A stretch of DNA of 64,000 nt from Bacillus pseudomycoides (lineage in GTDB: Bacteria > Bacillota > Bacilli > Bacillales > Bacillaceae_G). Made by a program: the position numbers and the translations under genes. The notes beneath the pieces were generated by a model, which was not told where the DNA came from, did not search any database, and saw nothing but the letters and a program-made list of their open reading frames with translations. Where the stretch lies: the NCBI RefSeq assembly GCF_022811845.1, contig NZ_CP064266.1, forward strand, positions 3,038,001 through 3,102,000, in the 5' to 3' direction. This document shows positions 7,469 to 16,763 of the stretch, piece after piece; position 1 is the stretch's first letter, and each line of letters begins with the position of its first letter.

Positions 7469-8100
7469 ATGGAACAGAAAATAAATTTCTCGCTTTTAGT
7501 GAACATCGTAAAAAATAGCATACTACAAATTATATTAATAACAATATTTTTCTATCGATTAGTCTAGTATATGTATTTTTTATAGTGAAGCCAGTTTATG
7601 AAAGCTCTACACAACTTATAGTAAATCCATCTGCACAGTCCAATGCAAATGTTATATACAATGAGATACAAGCCAATTTACAACTTATCAATACATATAT
7701 TCTTGTATTGAAGAGCTCTGCTATATTAGATCAAGTAAAAACGAACCTTCAACTTAAAGAATCCACGAATACACTACAAGAAAAAATCACAATTAAAAAC
7801 GAAAAAAATACGCAAATTATGTCAATTATAGTACAAGACTCAGATCCGAAAGTTGCAAAAATTATCGCTTCAGAAGTTGCAAAGGTATTTTTAGAACATT
7901 CACGAAATAAAATGAATGTTAAAAATATAGATATTCTTTCTGAAGCAAAGGAAGCTGAAAATCCTGTAAAGCCAAATAAAAAAATATATGTATTAGCAGC
8001 TAGTGTGTTTGGAGTTCTATTCGGAATAGGTTATGCAATCGTAAGAAATAAATATAATGATAAAACATATTTGACTGAAGAGATAAAATTAATGAAATAG
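7469..8100 (+). pseudogene. Wzz/CapA-type chain-length determinant, frameshifted
   Basis: The ATG at 7469 opens MEQKINFSLLVNIVKNSILQ and enters the first membrane segment, but stops after about 32 codons. The reading continues in another frame as SLVYVFFIVKPVYESSTQLI to 8100. One extra T in the T5 run at 7547-7551 would join the two. The rest fits polysaccharide copolymerases (Wzz, BY-kinase activators): an extracytoplasmic helical region, a Pro-rich NPVKPNKK motif and a second membrane segment near the end. The C-terminal tail seems short. Confidence 0.75.
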
Positions 8101-8281
8101 ATTCTAGTTCAATAAGAAAAATAGGATTCCAAAAATTAAATTTATAGCATAAAAGTTTAGAGCTAGCTTCCTTAGCAATGTTAGAAATAATGGGAGCGAT
8201 GCGTTCGAGTGATTCTTTATTATGTAATAGGGGAGTGCTGTAAGTGTATAAGTTTTGAAGAGGGGGAAGAAAAAAGCAGGA

Positions 8282-8855
8282 GTAGAAACAGGAGTTACAG
8301 GCTGTCCAAAAACGAAATTGAAATTTGGAATTTTACACATTAAATAGGAAATGAAGACATTCCTTGTGATCATGGCAGGAAAGGGAAATGATAATTATAT
8401 ATTTGTATATATATTTTAAAAATAATCATAGAGAAGGGAAAGGAAGTATCTGTAATAAACAAAGATGTTGGAGGAGATACAAATAAGTATTTTCACTGAA
8501 AAAAGGCTAGTATTTGGATCGTGAATTAACCTATTGTATATAACAGTTACAATATAAAAATTTGGATGTAGTATATTTCGGTAATTATTTTTCTGAATAT
8601 TATAATAATTATAAAATTAGTTCGTCGTTTTTTTAATGATTATTCCCTCAAGGTATATCTGAAATATACGATGTCATATTAGTTAATGCTCAATAATTTA
8701 ATGGAATTATAAGGACGCAGATCTCGAAAAACTTATGTGAGGGAGTTATTTTTGTGGTCAAAAAATCTATAGAGAAGCTAAAACTTAATGAGATGCGTTG
8801 TAGTGCAGAGGGGCTGTCTATTTCAGTAACTGACTTTATAATGAATCATGTTTAA
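8282..8855 (+). pseudogene. BY-type tyrosine kinase (capsular kinase), shattered remnant
   Basis: Three pieces in different frames resemble bacterial tyrosine kinases that partner Wzz proteins. Around 8312-8390 the reading is TKLKFGILHIK, a stop, then EMKTFLVIMAGKGND, like the segment leading into the Walker A loop. Near 8655-8700 FPQGISEIYDVILVNAQ resembles the Walker B region. After a stop, GVIFVVKKSIEKLKLNE (about 8745-8800) matches the DGVIFVVR..K block. Everything between is lost. The assignment rests on partial motifs and order after the Wzz gene. Bases 8101-8281 hold nothing I can assign. Confidence 0.55.
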
Positions 8856-9049
8856 TAAAAAATAGCTACATACAGTTTGAGAATTTTAGGTAATACCTCT
8901 TTTACCTTTATCAATAGAGGTACTCGGCTATGCTGTGGGTAAATATATTACCTTAGATGCTTGTCATCAGTGGTGTAGTGTGAGGGAGGGTTAGATGCCC
9001 TATTAATGAATAAAAACTATCAGGTTTTTTGTGGAGGTATATAAAGGTC

Positions 9050-9745
9050 ATGAGAATATTTCATAATGTGAGGACCGCCAAAACAATGAACTTAAATCAA
9101 GCAATGTATGAAAAAAAAATGTTGCATATACAAGAAAGAAAAAGATACATCATTGGCAAACGTTGTATAGATATTATCGGGGCTCTAATAGGGATTATTA
9201 TATTACTACCGGTTTTTGTGTTGGTTGGCATATGTATAAAATTAAGTGATTCTAAACATCCTGTGTTTTTTAAACAAGAGAGGGTCGGGAAGGATGAAAA
9301 AATATTCTATATGTATAAATTTAGAACAATGGTACATGATGCGGAAAAGAAGCTACAGGAATTATTGCCATATAATGAGGTGAGTGGAGCGATGTTCAAA
9401 ATGAAAAATGATCCTCGTATCACTAAATTAGGAAAAATTTTAAGAAAAACAAGTATTGATGAGTTACCCCAGCTATGGAATGTATTGAAGGGAGAGATGA
9501 GTCTAGTCGGACCGAGACCGCCGTTAGTGAGGGAAATAGCAGAATATACAGAATATGAAAAGCAGAGATTACTTATAATACCAGGTTGTACAGGATTATG
9601 GCAAGTAAGTGGTAGAAGTCAATTATCGTTTGAAGAAATGGTTGAACTAGATTTAATGTATATACAGAATCGAACCATTCTATATGATATGAAGATTATC
9701 GCTAAAACAATTCGATATTTATTGAAAAATAGTGGGGCATATTAA
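9050..9745 (+). CDS. undecaprenyl-phosphate sugar-1-phosphate transferase (initiating enzyme)
   Basis: A 231-residue polyprenyl-phosphate hexose-1-phosphate transferase (WcaJ/EpsL type). It moves a sugar-1-phosphate from a UDP-sugar to undecaprenyl phosphate on the inner face of the membrane, the first step of capsule assembly. One hydrophobic segment lies at about residues 40-64. KFRTM follows at 90-94, then SIDELPQLWNVLKGEMSLVG with PRPP (135-158) and GLWQVSGRS (182-190). ATG 9050 is preferred, with GGAGG at 9033-9037. This is the first intact gene of the locus. The 194 bases before it show no gene. Confidence 0.92.
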   Translation: MRIFHNVRTAKTMNLNQAMYEKKMLHIQERKRYIIGKRCIDIIGALIGIIILLPVFVLVGICIKLSDSKHPVFFKQERVGKDEKIFYMYKFRTMVHDAEKKLQELLPYNEVSGAMFKMKNDPRITKLGKILRKTSIDELPQLWNVLKGEMSLVGPRPPLVREIAEYTEYEKQRLLIIPGCTGLWQVSGRSQLSFEEMVELDLMYIQNRTILYDMKIIAKTIRYLLKNSGAY

Positions 9746-9753
9746 TTTAGGGG

Positions 9754-11049
9754 ATGAGTGAAATGAAAGTATGTGTAGTTGGATTAGGATATATTGGTCT
9801 ACCAATTGCTAGTTTACTGGCATCACAAAATTATAAGGTTCACGGAGTTGATATTGATGAAAATGTTGTTCGTATGATTCGTAATGGAGATACTCATATT
9901 ATTGAACAAGATTTGGATTGTTTAGTAAAAAAGGCTGTGAAAAATAAAATGTTAACGGTTTCGAATAGACCAATACAGGCTGATACATTTATTATTTCTG
10001 TACCTACACCAATTTCAGTATATTATGAGCCAGATGTAAGCTATGTGAAAAATGCAGTGAATTCCATTGTCCCATTTTTAAAAAATGGTGATCTTGTAAT
10101 TATTGAATCCACATGTCCAGTTGGTACCACTGAAATGGTTACAGATGTAATAGAACAAGAAAGACCAGACATAGTGGTCCGGTCTAATCAAAAAGAAGAT
10201 GAAAAAGCTAGAGTCTATGTTGCTTATTGTCCAGAACGTGTACTTCCTGGACGAATATTACAAGAGTTGAGGGAAAATAATCGAGTAGTAGGAGGGATAA
10301 ATGAGGAATCTACTAAGAAAGCAATAGCCTTCTATGAAGGATTTGTAGAAGGGGACTTATTAGGAACTAATTCTAGGACAGCTGAGATGGTTAAATTAAC
10401 AGAAAACTCCTTCCGAGATGTCAATATTGCATTTGCTAATGAACTATCTATCATTTGTGAACATTTACAAGTTAATGTTTGGGAGTTAATAACTTTAGCA
10501 AATCATCATCCAAGGGTGAATATATTAAAACCAGGACCAGGAGTAGGGGGACACTGTATTGCAGTTGACCCATGGTTTATAGTAAATTCTGCACCAGAAC
10601 AATCCAAGCTTATTTATACAGCGCGTGTTGTGAATGATAATAAAATGTATCATGTTATACAAAAAATAAAAGAAGAAACAATGAAACTTAGTAAGCCGAC
10701 AATTGCTTGCTTGGGTTTATCTTTTAAGGCAAATATTGATGATTTACGAGAAAGTCCAGCATTAAAAATTGTTGAGAGTCTAATAGAAGATATGCATAAA
10801 AAAGAAATATTGGTTGTTGAACCTTATATTTCAGAATTACCTGCTACTATTCAAAAAGAAGGAATGCGTTTAACAACAATTGATGAAGCACTGGAAAAAG
10901 CGGAGGTTATCGTTTTGTTAGTTGATCATGATCAATTTAAATCTATTAATACAGAAGCGCTCGAAAATAAAGCAATAATAGATACGAGAGGGATGATCAC
11001 ATATTTTACAAGAAAAGAGTATCATACACAAGTGGAATACAATTCCTAA
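9754..11049 (+). CDS. wecC: UDP-N-acetyl-D-mannosamine dehydrogenase (WecC type)
   Basis: A 431-residue nucleotide-sugar dehydrogenase oxidising C6 of a UDP-N-acetylhexosamine in two NAD-dependent steps. The N-terminal Rossmann motif is VVGLGYIGLPIA. AYCPERVLPG, KLTENSFRDVNIAFANEL and the catalytic-Cys block GPGVGGHCIAVDPW agree closely with WecC, so UDP-ManNAcA is the likely product. It starts 8 bp after the sugar transferase. No UDP-GlcNAc 2-epimerase lies in the cluster, so ManNAc precursor must come from elsewhere. A UDP-GlcNAc dehydrogenase activity cannot be excluded. Confidence 0.88.
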   Translation: MSEMKVCVVGLGYIGLPIASLLASQNYKVHGVDIDENVVRMIRNGDTHIIEQDLDCLVKKAVKNKMLTVSNRPIQADTFIISVPTPISVYYEPDVSYVKNAVNSIVPFLKNGDLVIIESTCPVGTTEMVTDVIEQERPDIVVRSNQKEDEKARVYVAYCPERVLPGRILQELRENNRVVGGINEESTKKAIAFYEGFVEGDLLGTNSRTAEMVKLTENSFRDVNIAFANELSIICEHLQVNVWELITLANHHPRVNILKPGPGVGGHCIAVDPWFIVNSAPEQSKLIYTARVVNDNKMYHVIQKIKEETMKLSKPTIACLGLSFKANIDDLRESPALKIVESLIEDMHKKEILVVEPYISELPATIQKEGMRLTTIDEALEKAEVIVLLVDHDQFKSINTEALENKAIIDTRGMITYFTRKEYHTQVEYNS

Positions 11050-11089
11050 AAAAAGATTTTTTCAAAAGCTATGTAGTAAACCTATTATT

Positions 11090-12964
11090 ATGTGTAAAGA
11101 TCTAGTTCGTAGAAACTGGATTGCTCGTTATCCTATTGTAGCATCATATATAGATTTTTCTGAGTTTGTTCCAAATTGGCGTTTTTTCTTTCAGTTGGAT
11201 GAAAAAGAAAATTTAATGAAACAATTAAGTGATGAGCAATTAAGAGAAATTCAAAGTGAAGCGAATGAAATATGTAAACATTTTTTTGATTTACTAGGTT
11301 CGGGACGGTGTTATGTTGGTGAGAAGTTACCGTGGCATAAGGATTTTAAGGTAGGATATGAATGGAAACGACAGTACTATAAGGATATAGAAAGAATTAA
11401 TCTATTTAACGCTGCCGATGTGAAAGTCCCATGGGAGCTTTCTAGATGTTATCACTTATTTACTTTAGGAAAAGCATATTGGATTAAGCAGGATTCAAAA
11501 TACGTAGAAGAATTTATAGTTGAAATTGAAGATTGGATTAAGAGCAATCCCGTTGAAATGTCTGTAAATTGGACTTGTTCAATGGAAGTCGCTATTCGAG
11601 CGATAAACTGGATGAGTGCATATATGTTTTTTGAACAATCTCCAAAAATAACGAAAAAATTCAAAAATGAGTTTTTTCAATCGTTGTATTTGCACGGAAT
11701 ATTCATTTATAAAAATTTGGAAAACAAAGGAGAATATCAAGCAAATCATTACTTAACAAATATAGTAGGACTTATTTGGTTAGGGATTTTTTTTAGAAAT
11801 TTAAAAATTACAAAATCAAGTTCATATCAGCCAAATATGTGGTTAATATTTGCGTTAAAAGAGTTGGAAAAAGAGTGGGACAAGCAGGTTAATAAAGATG
11901 GAACAAATTTTGAGTCTTCCACTTCTTATCATCGATTAGTAACGGAAATGCTGTTGTTAACATCGATCTTGTGTGAAAAAAATGGGATTGAGCTTCCGAA
12001 TAAATATATTATTTTATTAGAAAAAATGTGCGAATTTATAAAAGATATTACAAAAAGAAATGGGTTGTCACCAATGATTGGTGACGCAGATGATGGAAGA
12101 TTACTGATTTTATCCCAATACGGAAGTGAAGAGAAAAGAAATTTTTGCCATATTTTATCAATAGCAGGTGAGTTTTTTAATCGGGATGATTTTCGTTCCT
12201 ATGCAACTGGACATGAAGAAAATGCATTGTGGGTATGTGGTTCTTTTCATCTGGTAAAGAGAAAGCAAGAATATATTTCTAAAGCATATCCTGATGGGGG
12301 ATATTATTTGTTAAAAAATAATCAAATTTACTGTTTTGTTCGCTGTGGAGAACTGTCTGTTCGTGGGAGAGGTGTTCATAGTCATAATGATATATTAAGT
12401 GTGGAATTGAATGTGGGCGGAGTAGATTTTTTTATAGACCCAGGAACGTATTTATATACGGCGGATTATAAAATGAGAAATGTCTTTAGAAGCACAAATA
12501 TGCATAATACAATTCAAATTAATGATGAAGAGCAAAATAATATATGTGAAACATTGTTATTCTCATTACCAGAACAGACTTTTGGAGAATGTACTTTATT
12601 TAAAAACAATCATTTTATAGGTAAGCATAGGGGATTTATAGATTGTATACATGAGCGAGATATCAAATTAGAATCGAATCATGTAGTGATCAAAGATAGC
12701 TTTTATGATAAGAAAACATTAGAAAAGAAAATTTGCTTATATACGGCGTATTTTATTCTCGATTGTGATGTGCAGATTTATAATACGAAAGATGGATGGA
12801 GACTGTTTAAAAATGGTATAAATCTTCAAATGGAGGTTTTGGGTGGAGATTTTAGTTTGGAAGAATGTATGATTAGCAGAAGTTATGGTAGAAAAATAAA
12901 AAGCAAAAAATTAGTTATAGAAGGTAGGGACAAAAGTTTAACATGCAATATAAAGGTGCTTTAA
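11090..12964 (+). CDS. heparinase II/III-like protein within the polysaccharide operon
   Basis: A 624-residue protein of the heparinase II/III superfamily: an N-terminal alpha/alpha toroid (about residues 60-330, including GEYQANHYLTNIVGL) and a beta-sandwich domain holding RGRGVHSHNDILSV and DFFIDPGTYLY near 424-455. Family members cleave uronic-acid polymers by beta-elimination. No signal peptide is visible, so it may act in the cytoplasm or be a biosynthetic relative. ATG 11090 lacks a good ribosome-binding site. The same frame stays open upstream to at least 11020, reading IPKKRFFQKLCSKPI, which looks like homologous N-terminal sequence without a standard start. Confidence 0.85.
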   Translation: MCKDLVRRNWIARYPIVASYIDFSEFVPNWRFFFQLDEKENLMKQLSDEQLREIQSEANEICKHFFDLLGSGRCYVGEKLPWHKDFKVGYEWKRQYYKDIERINLFNAADVKVPWELSRCYHLFTLGKAYWIKQDSKYVEEFIVEIEDWIKSNPVEMSVNWTCSMEVAIRAINWMSAYMFFEQSPKITKKFKNEFFQSLYLHGIFIYKNLENKGEYQANHYLTNIVGLIWLGIFFRNLKITKSSSYQPNMWLIFALKELEKEWDKQVNKDGTNFESSTSYHRLVTEMLLLTSILCEKNGIELPNKYIILLEKMCEFIKDITKRNGLSPMIGDADDGRLLILSQYGSEEKRNFCHILSIAGEFFNRDDFRSYATGHEENALWVCGSFHLVKRKQEYISKAYPDGGYYLLKNNQIYCFVRCGELSVRGRGVHSHNDILSVELNVGGVDFFIDPGTYLYTADYKMRNVFRSTNMHNTIQINDEEQNNICETLLFSLPEQTFGECTLFKNNHFIGKHRGFIDCIHERDIKLESNHVVIKDSFYDKKTLEKKICLYTAYFILDCDVQIYNTKDGWRLFKNGINLQMEVLGGDFSLEECMISRSYGRKIKSKKLVIEGRDKSLTCNIKVL

Positions 12965-12976
12965 AAAGGAGTAACG

Positions 12977-14344
12977 ATGAGAATGAAAAGATTTCTTTCG
13001 AATAAGATGAGACATGCATACTATAAAATACCTGACTACGTAAGGTGTGGGAAAATCTATAGAGAAATGTATATGTTATTGAATAAATCACAGTGGTGGG
13101 ATAAAAAAAAACAAGAAGAATATCAAATGTTACAGTTACAAGGATTACTAGAGCATGCGTATGAAACGGTTCCATATTACAATAGGATTTTCAATGAATG
13201 GGGTATTAGGCTTAAAGATATTCAATGTATAAATGATTTGAAGTTAGTTCCATATTTAACAAAAGAGACAATTCGAGAGAATTTGGAAGAATTTATATCA
13301 AGGGGGTATAAAACAAACAAAATACAATATGTAACAACGGGAGGGTCAACAGGAATCCCATTTGGATTTTATCGGCATGATAAAACAGAGTTAGCGAAAG
13401 AATGGGCATTTGTGACTCATATTTGGGGAAGGGTAGGTTATAACATATATAGGGAAAATAGAAGGGCAATTCTCATGGGACAAGGTGTTACAGCAGGTGA
13501 GAAATGGTTTGAATATCGAAAACGTCAATTGTATTTATCATCTTCACAATTAAATGAAAAGAATATAGAGACATATTTTAGGAAAATTGAATTATTTAAG
13601 CCGGATTTTATTCAAGGATACACCTCATCTCTTTTTATTTTAGCAAGATATATGCTTGAGAACAATATTGAGCTTACGTGTTCACAGTTAAAAGCAATTT
13701 TATGTGTATCAGAAAATATTTTACCAGAGCAAAGATCGGTTATTGAAGCAGCTTTTCATAAAAAGGTTTTATCATTTTATGGGCATACAGAGCATGCAGT
13801 AATTGCTGGAGAATGTGAAGAAAGTACAATGTATCATTTTGAAAGTCAATATGGAGTTGTAGAATTTATTAATGGTGAACAAGAAGTGAAACAAGAAGGT
13901 GAAATTGGAGAAATAGTCGCCACTGGGTTTCATAATTTTGTTATGCCATTTATTCGTTATCGAACTAGGGATTTAGCTGTATATACGAATGATATATGTA
14001 CATGTGGTCGGAATCATGTGTTGGCAAAGAAAATTTTAGGTAGAAAGCAAGAAGTTGTAGTAACAAAAAACGGAAGTAAGGTAATTTTAACAGGAGCATA
14101 TAAAATAATATTTGCATTACAGGAACAGATTGAATTGGCTCAATTTTATCAAGATTGTCCTGGAGAAGTCTTGTTGAGAATTGTGAAAAAAAAATCGTAT
14201 AAAATTGAGAGCGAACGGCAAATTTTAATGGAGCTCTACAAAAAATTTGGTAATAGTATTAACTTTAGAATTTTATATGTAGATGATATTGAAAGGACGC
14301 AACGAGGGAAACATTTATTTCATATTCAAAAGTTAGAAGTTTAA
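12977..14344 (+). CDS. CapK/PaaK-like acyl-adenylate-forming protein
   Basis: A 455-residue protein of the phenylacetate-CoA ligase-like (PaaK/CapK) branch of the adenylate-forming family, common in capsule clusters. The ATP-binding P-loop VTTGGSTGIPFGFYRHD lies near residue 117, LSFYGHTEHA near 265, and YRTRDLAVY with CTCGR follows in the C-terminal half. It could activate an acyl group for decorating the polymer, but the true substrate of such proteins is usually unknown. AAAAGGAG precedes the ATG, 12 bp after the heparinase-like gene. Confidence 0.82.
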   Translation: MRMKRFLSNKMRHAYYKIPDYVRCGKIYREMYMLLNKSQWWDKKKQEEYQMLQLQGLLEHAYETVPYYNRIFNEWGIRLKDIQCINDLKLVPYLTKETIRENLEEFISRGYKTNKIQYVTTGGSTGIPFGFYRHDKTELAKEWAFVTHIWGRVGYNIYRENRRAILMGQGVTAGEKWFEYRKRQLYLSSSQLNEKNIETYFRKIELFKPDFIQGYTSSLFILARYMLENNIELTCSQLKAILCVSENILPEQRSVIEAAFHKKVLSFYGHTEHAVIAGECEESTMYHFESQYGVVEFINGEQEVKQEGEIGEIVATGFHNFVMPFIRYRTRDLAVYTNDICTCGRNHVLAKKILGRKQEVVVTKNGSKVILTGAYKIIFALQEQIELAQFYQDCPGEVLLRIVKKKSYKIESERQILMELYKKFGNSINFRILYVDDIERTQRGKHLFHIQKLEV

Positions 14345-14357
14345 GGAAGGAGATTAT

Positions 14358-15440
14358 ATGCGGATTGTTATGATTGCACCATATCCCCCTCCAATTGGTG
14401 GAGTATCTGTTCATGTTAAGAGAATGAAGAGGTATTTAGAAGGGAAAGGAATAGTATGTTCAGTCTACAATGAAGCTAAAAGAGAAGATGCCACTAATCA
14501 AGTGTATAAGATAGATCGATATGTTAAATTTATTTGGAGAATCCCTTTTTTGAAATATGATATTTTACATTTTCATTCACCAGATATAAGAATAAGAATG
14601 CTATTAGGGTTTTATAAAATGTTTAACAAAAGAATTATTTTGACGGTGCACGGAGAAAGTTTATATCTTCAGTTGAAAAATGCAGGAAGATTAAAACGTT
14701 TTTTTCTAATCCATAGTTTACGTCGTATTGATAAAGTTATTTGTGTAAATGCAAGGAATACGGAAGAATTACTAAATTTAGGCTTTCCAGAAAAAAATGT
14801 AATGACACTCCCTGCATACGTACATCCAATTACAACGCAACGTGATGAAGCAGAAATTCCGAATGAAGTTTGGGACTTTATACAGAAAAAGTCCTTTTTA
14901 ATTTGTGCAAATGGATGCATTCGTATTTTGAATGAAAAAGATGTGTACGGTTTTGATATATTAATTCAACTGTTAAAGCGTCTCCATGCATTGGGTATAA
15001 AAGCAAGTCTACTAGTAGCAGTATTGGATGTAGAAGGGCAAAACAAGTATGAAAAATTATATTATCAAAAATTGAAGGATCAGATTAATGAATATCATTT
15101 AGCTAATTATATATTTTTTTATGAGGTAAAAGATACAGAATTTTATCCGATTTTGAAGAAGAGTGATTTGTTTATTAGACCTACAGTAATGGATGGATAT
15201 GGTGTATCAATTGCGGAAGCCATTTATTTTGGTATTCCTGCTATTGCCAGTGATGTTTGTAAAAGACCTGAAGGAAGTATTTTATTTTCTTCTCAAGATG
15301 TAGATGAATTAGAGAAAAAAACGTTAGATGTCTTTCAAAATTATGCAGCATACAGAGAGAAGTTGTTTCAATATAATTCATTAGATTATGCTGAAAGTTT
15401 ATGCAATGTCTATAGGCAAATTGTTTCTATAGAGGAGTAA
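14358..15440 (+). CDS. glycosyltransferase, GT4-like
   Basis: A 360-residue GT-B fold glycosyltransferase. The N-terminal APYPPPIGGVSVHV is a glycine-rich acceptor-side loop typical of GT4 enzymes, and LTVHGE follows near residue 97. The donor-binding motif FIRPTVMDGYGVSIAEAI, with the EX7E-type glutamates, is near residue 270. No membrane segment is seen, so it should work at the inner membrane face on lipid-linked sugars. It follows the CapK-like gene by 13 bp with AAGGAGA at the start. Donor and acceptor are unknown. Confidence 0.87.
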   Translation: MRIVMIAPYPPPIGGVSVHVKRMKRYLEGKGIVCSVYNEAKREDATNQVYKIDRYVKFIWRIPFLKYDILHFHSPDIRIRMLLGFYKMFNKRIILTVHGESLYLQLKNAGRLKRFFLIHSLRRIDKVICVNARNTEELLNLGFPEKNVMTLPAYVHPITTQRDEAEIPNEVWDFIQKKSFLICANGCIRILNEKDVYGFDILIQLLKRLHALGIKASLLVAVLDVEGQNKYEKLYYQKLKDQINEYHLANYIFFYEVKDTEFYPILKKSDLFIRPTVMDGYGVSIAEAIYFGIPAIASDVCKRPEGSILFSSQDVDELEKKTLDVFQNYAAYREKLFQYNSLDYAESLCNVYRQIVSIEE

Positions 15441-15446
15441 TAATAG

Positions 15447-16763
15447 ATGAAACATGTAAGTGATGTAATGATTAAAATGAGGTTAGATATATCTGCACTT
15501 TGGAAGAAAGTTATAGATGTTGGTTTTTTTCATTTGTTATCAGCTAACTTGTTTATTCAATTAGCGGGATTTAGTGGTCAAATCTTCTTAACTAGATGGT
15601 TAACAGTTGAAGAAATAGGAAGGTTAAAAGTTCTTCAGTCATTCACAGCAATTTTTGTATTATTAGCAACTGTGGGAATGAATACAGCAATTTTACAGAA
15701 ATGTGCAGAACAGCCGACAGTAGAATTGAAAAATTTATATTTGTTAACAGGAATCAAGATTAGTTTATATAGTTCAGTTTTTGTTACAATTGTTGTATTT
15801 GTTTTAGCAGATATGCAACTTATTTCAAATAATCCCGCCATTAATCAAGCGATGAAAACATATTGTTTAATTGTTCCTTCCATGGTTATTAATGGAGTCC
15901 TAGTGGTATATTGGCAGGCGTTAAAAAAAGTAAAATTACTTTCAAGGGTCCAAATTTCAAGTAGGTTAATTGTATTGATTATCGGTATGGTATCAGCATT
16001 TTTTTTTCATTTTCAAGGCTATATTATAAGTCTAGTATTAGCGAATTTCGTTATAGTTCTCCTTTGCTTATATTTAATCAGGAACGATTTAAAAAACTTT
16101 TTTCATGTGAAAATGGAATGGATTTATATGAAAGGTTTTTTAAGGCTAGGCATATTTGCATGTTTGACTAATTTATTAGGACAATTATTATCTACAATTA
16201 ATATTATTATGGTCAGTTATATGACCGCTGCTAAAAGTGAAATTGGATATTATAGTGTAGCGCAGTTAATAGTTAGTGCTTTAATGATGATTCCTCAGTC
16301 ATTTAATGGAATTATGATTCCTTATATTTCTGAAAAATCAAAAGATATAAAATCAGTTGGAGAGATTGTGAAAAAGTACCAAAAAAGAATGCTTCTTTTA
16401 ATGACTATAATTACTATGATTGTTGGCTGTATCCTTCCAATTGTTATTCCTTTTGTATTTGGGGAAGTATACAGAGCATCTATAAAATATTTTTATTTTT
16501 TATTAGCAGGATTATATTTTTGGAGTTTGTATTCTCCAAAAGGGATTACAATGATGAGTATTGGGAGAGTAGAAGGGAATTTTTATACAGGCATTGTTGC
16601 TGTTGTTGTAAATGTATTGTTAAATTATATCTTTATTAAAGAGTATGGAGTATTAGGGGCTGCAATTGCTAATTCGATTACGTATTTTGTGACTATTTTT
16701 GTTAATCATTTTTTTTATCAAATGATTATAAGGAAAGCAGCGAGGAGTATGAATTATGAGTGA
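15447..16763 (+). CDS. polysaccharide flippase (Wzx-type, MOP superfamily)
   Basis: A 438-residue integral membrane protein with about 12-14 hydrophobic helices. The N-terminal LFIQLAGFSGQIFLTRWLTV matches the conserved first helix and TR-W-L turn of MOP-type polysaccharide exporters. It is expected to flip undecaprenyl-linked repeat units to the outer face. It sits between a glycosyltransferase and a polymerase candidate, the usual Wzx/Wzy setting, and its 3' end overlaps the next gene by 8 bp. Confidence 0.88.
   Translation: MKHVSDVMIKMRLDISALWKKVIDVGFFHLLSANLFIQLAGFSGQIFLTRWLTVEEIGRLKVLQSFTAIFVLLATVGMNTAILQKCAEQPTVELKNLYLLTGIKISLYSSVFVTIVVFVLADMQLISNNPAINQAMKTYCLIVPSMVINGVLVVYWQALKKVKLLSRVQISSRLIVLIIGMVSAFFFHFQGYIISLVLANFVIVLLCLYLIRNDLKNFFHVKMEWIYMKGFLRLGIFACLTNLLGQLLSTINIIMVSYMTAAKSEIGYYSVAQLIVSALMMIPQSFNGIMIPYISEKSKDIKSVGEIVKKYQKRMLLLMTIITMIVGCILPIVIPFVFGEVYRASIKYFYFLLAGLYFWSLYSPKGITMMSIGRVEGNFYTGIVAVVVNVLLNYIFIKEYGVLGAAIANSITYFVTIFVNHFFYQMIIRKAARSMNYE

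Noticed and set aside
8104..8373. 89-codon minus-strand ORF
   Set aside because: The opposite strand carries kinase-like fragments (TKLKFGILH, MKTFLV); the minus reading has no ribosome-binding site or recognisable feature.
8880..8935. Terminator-like hairpin (ACCTCTT/AATAGAGGT)
   Set aside because: The stem is short and imperfect and has no T-run on either strand.
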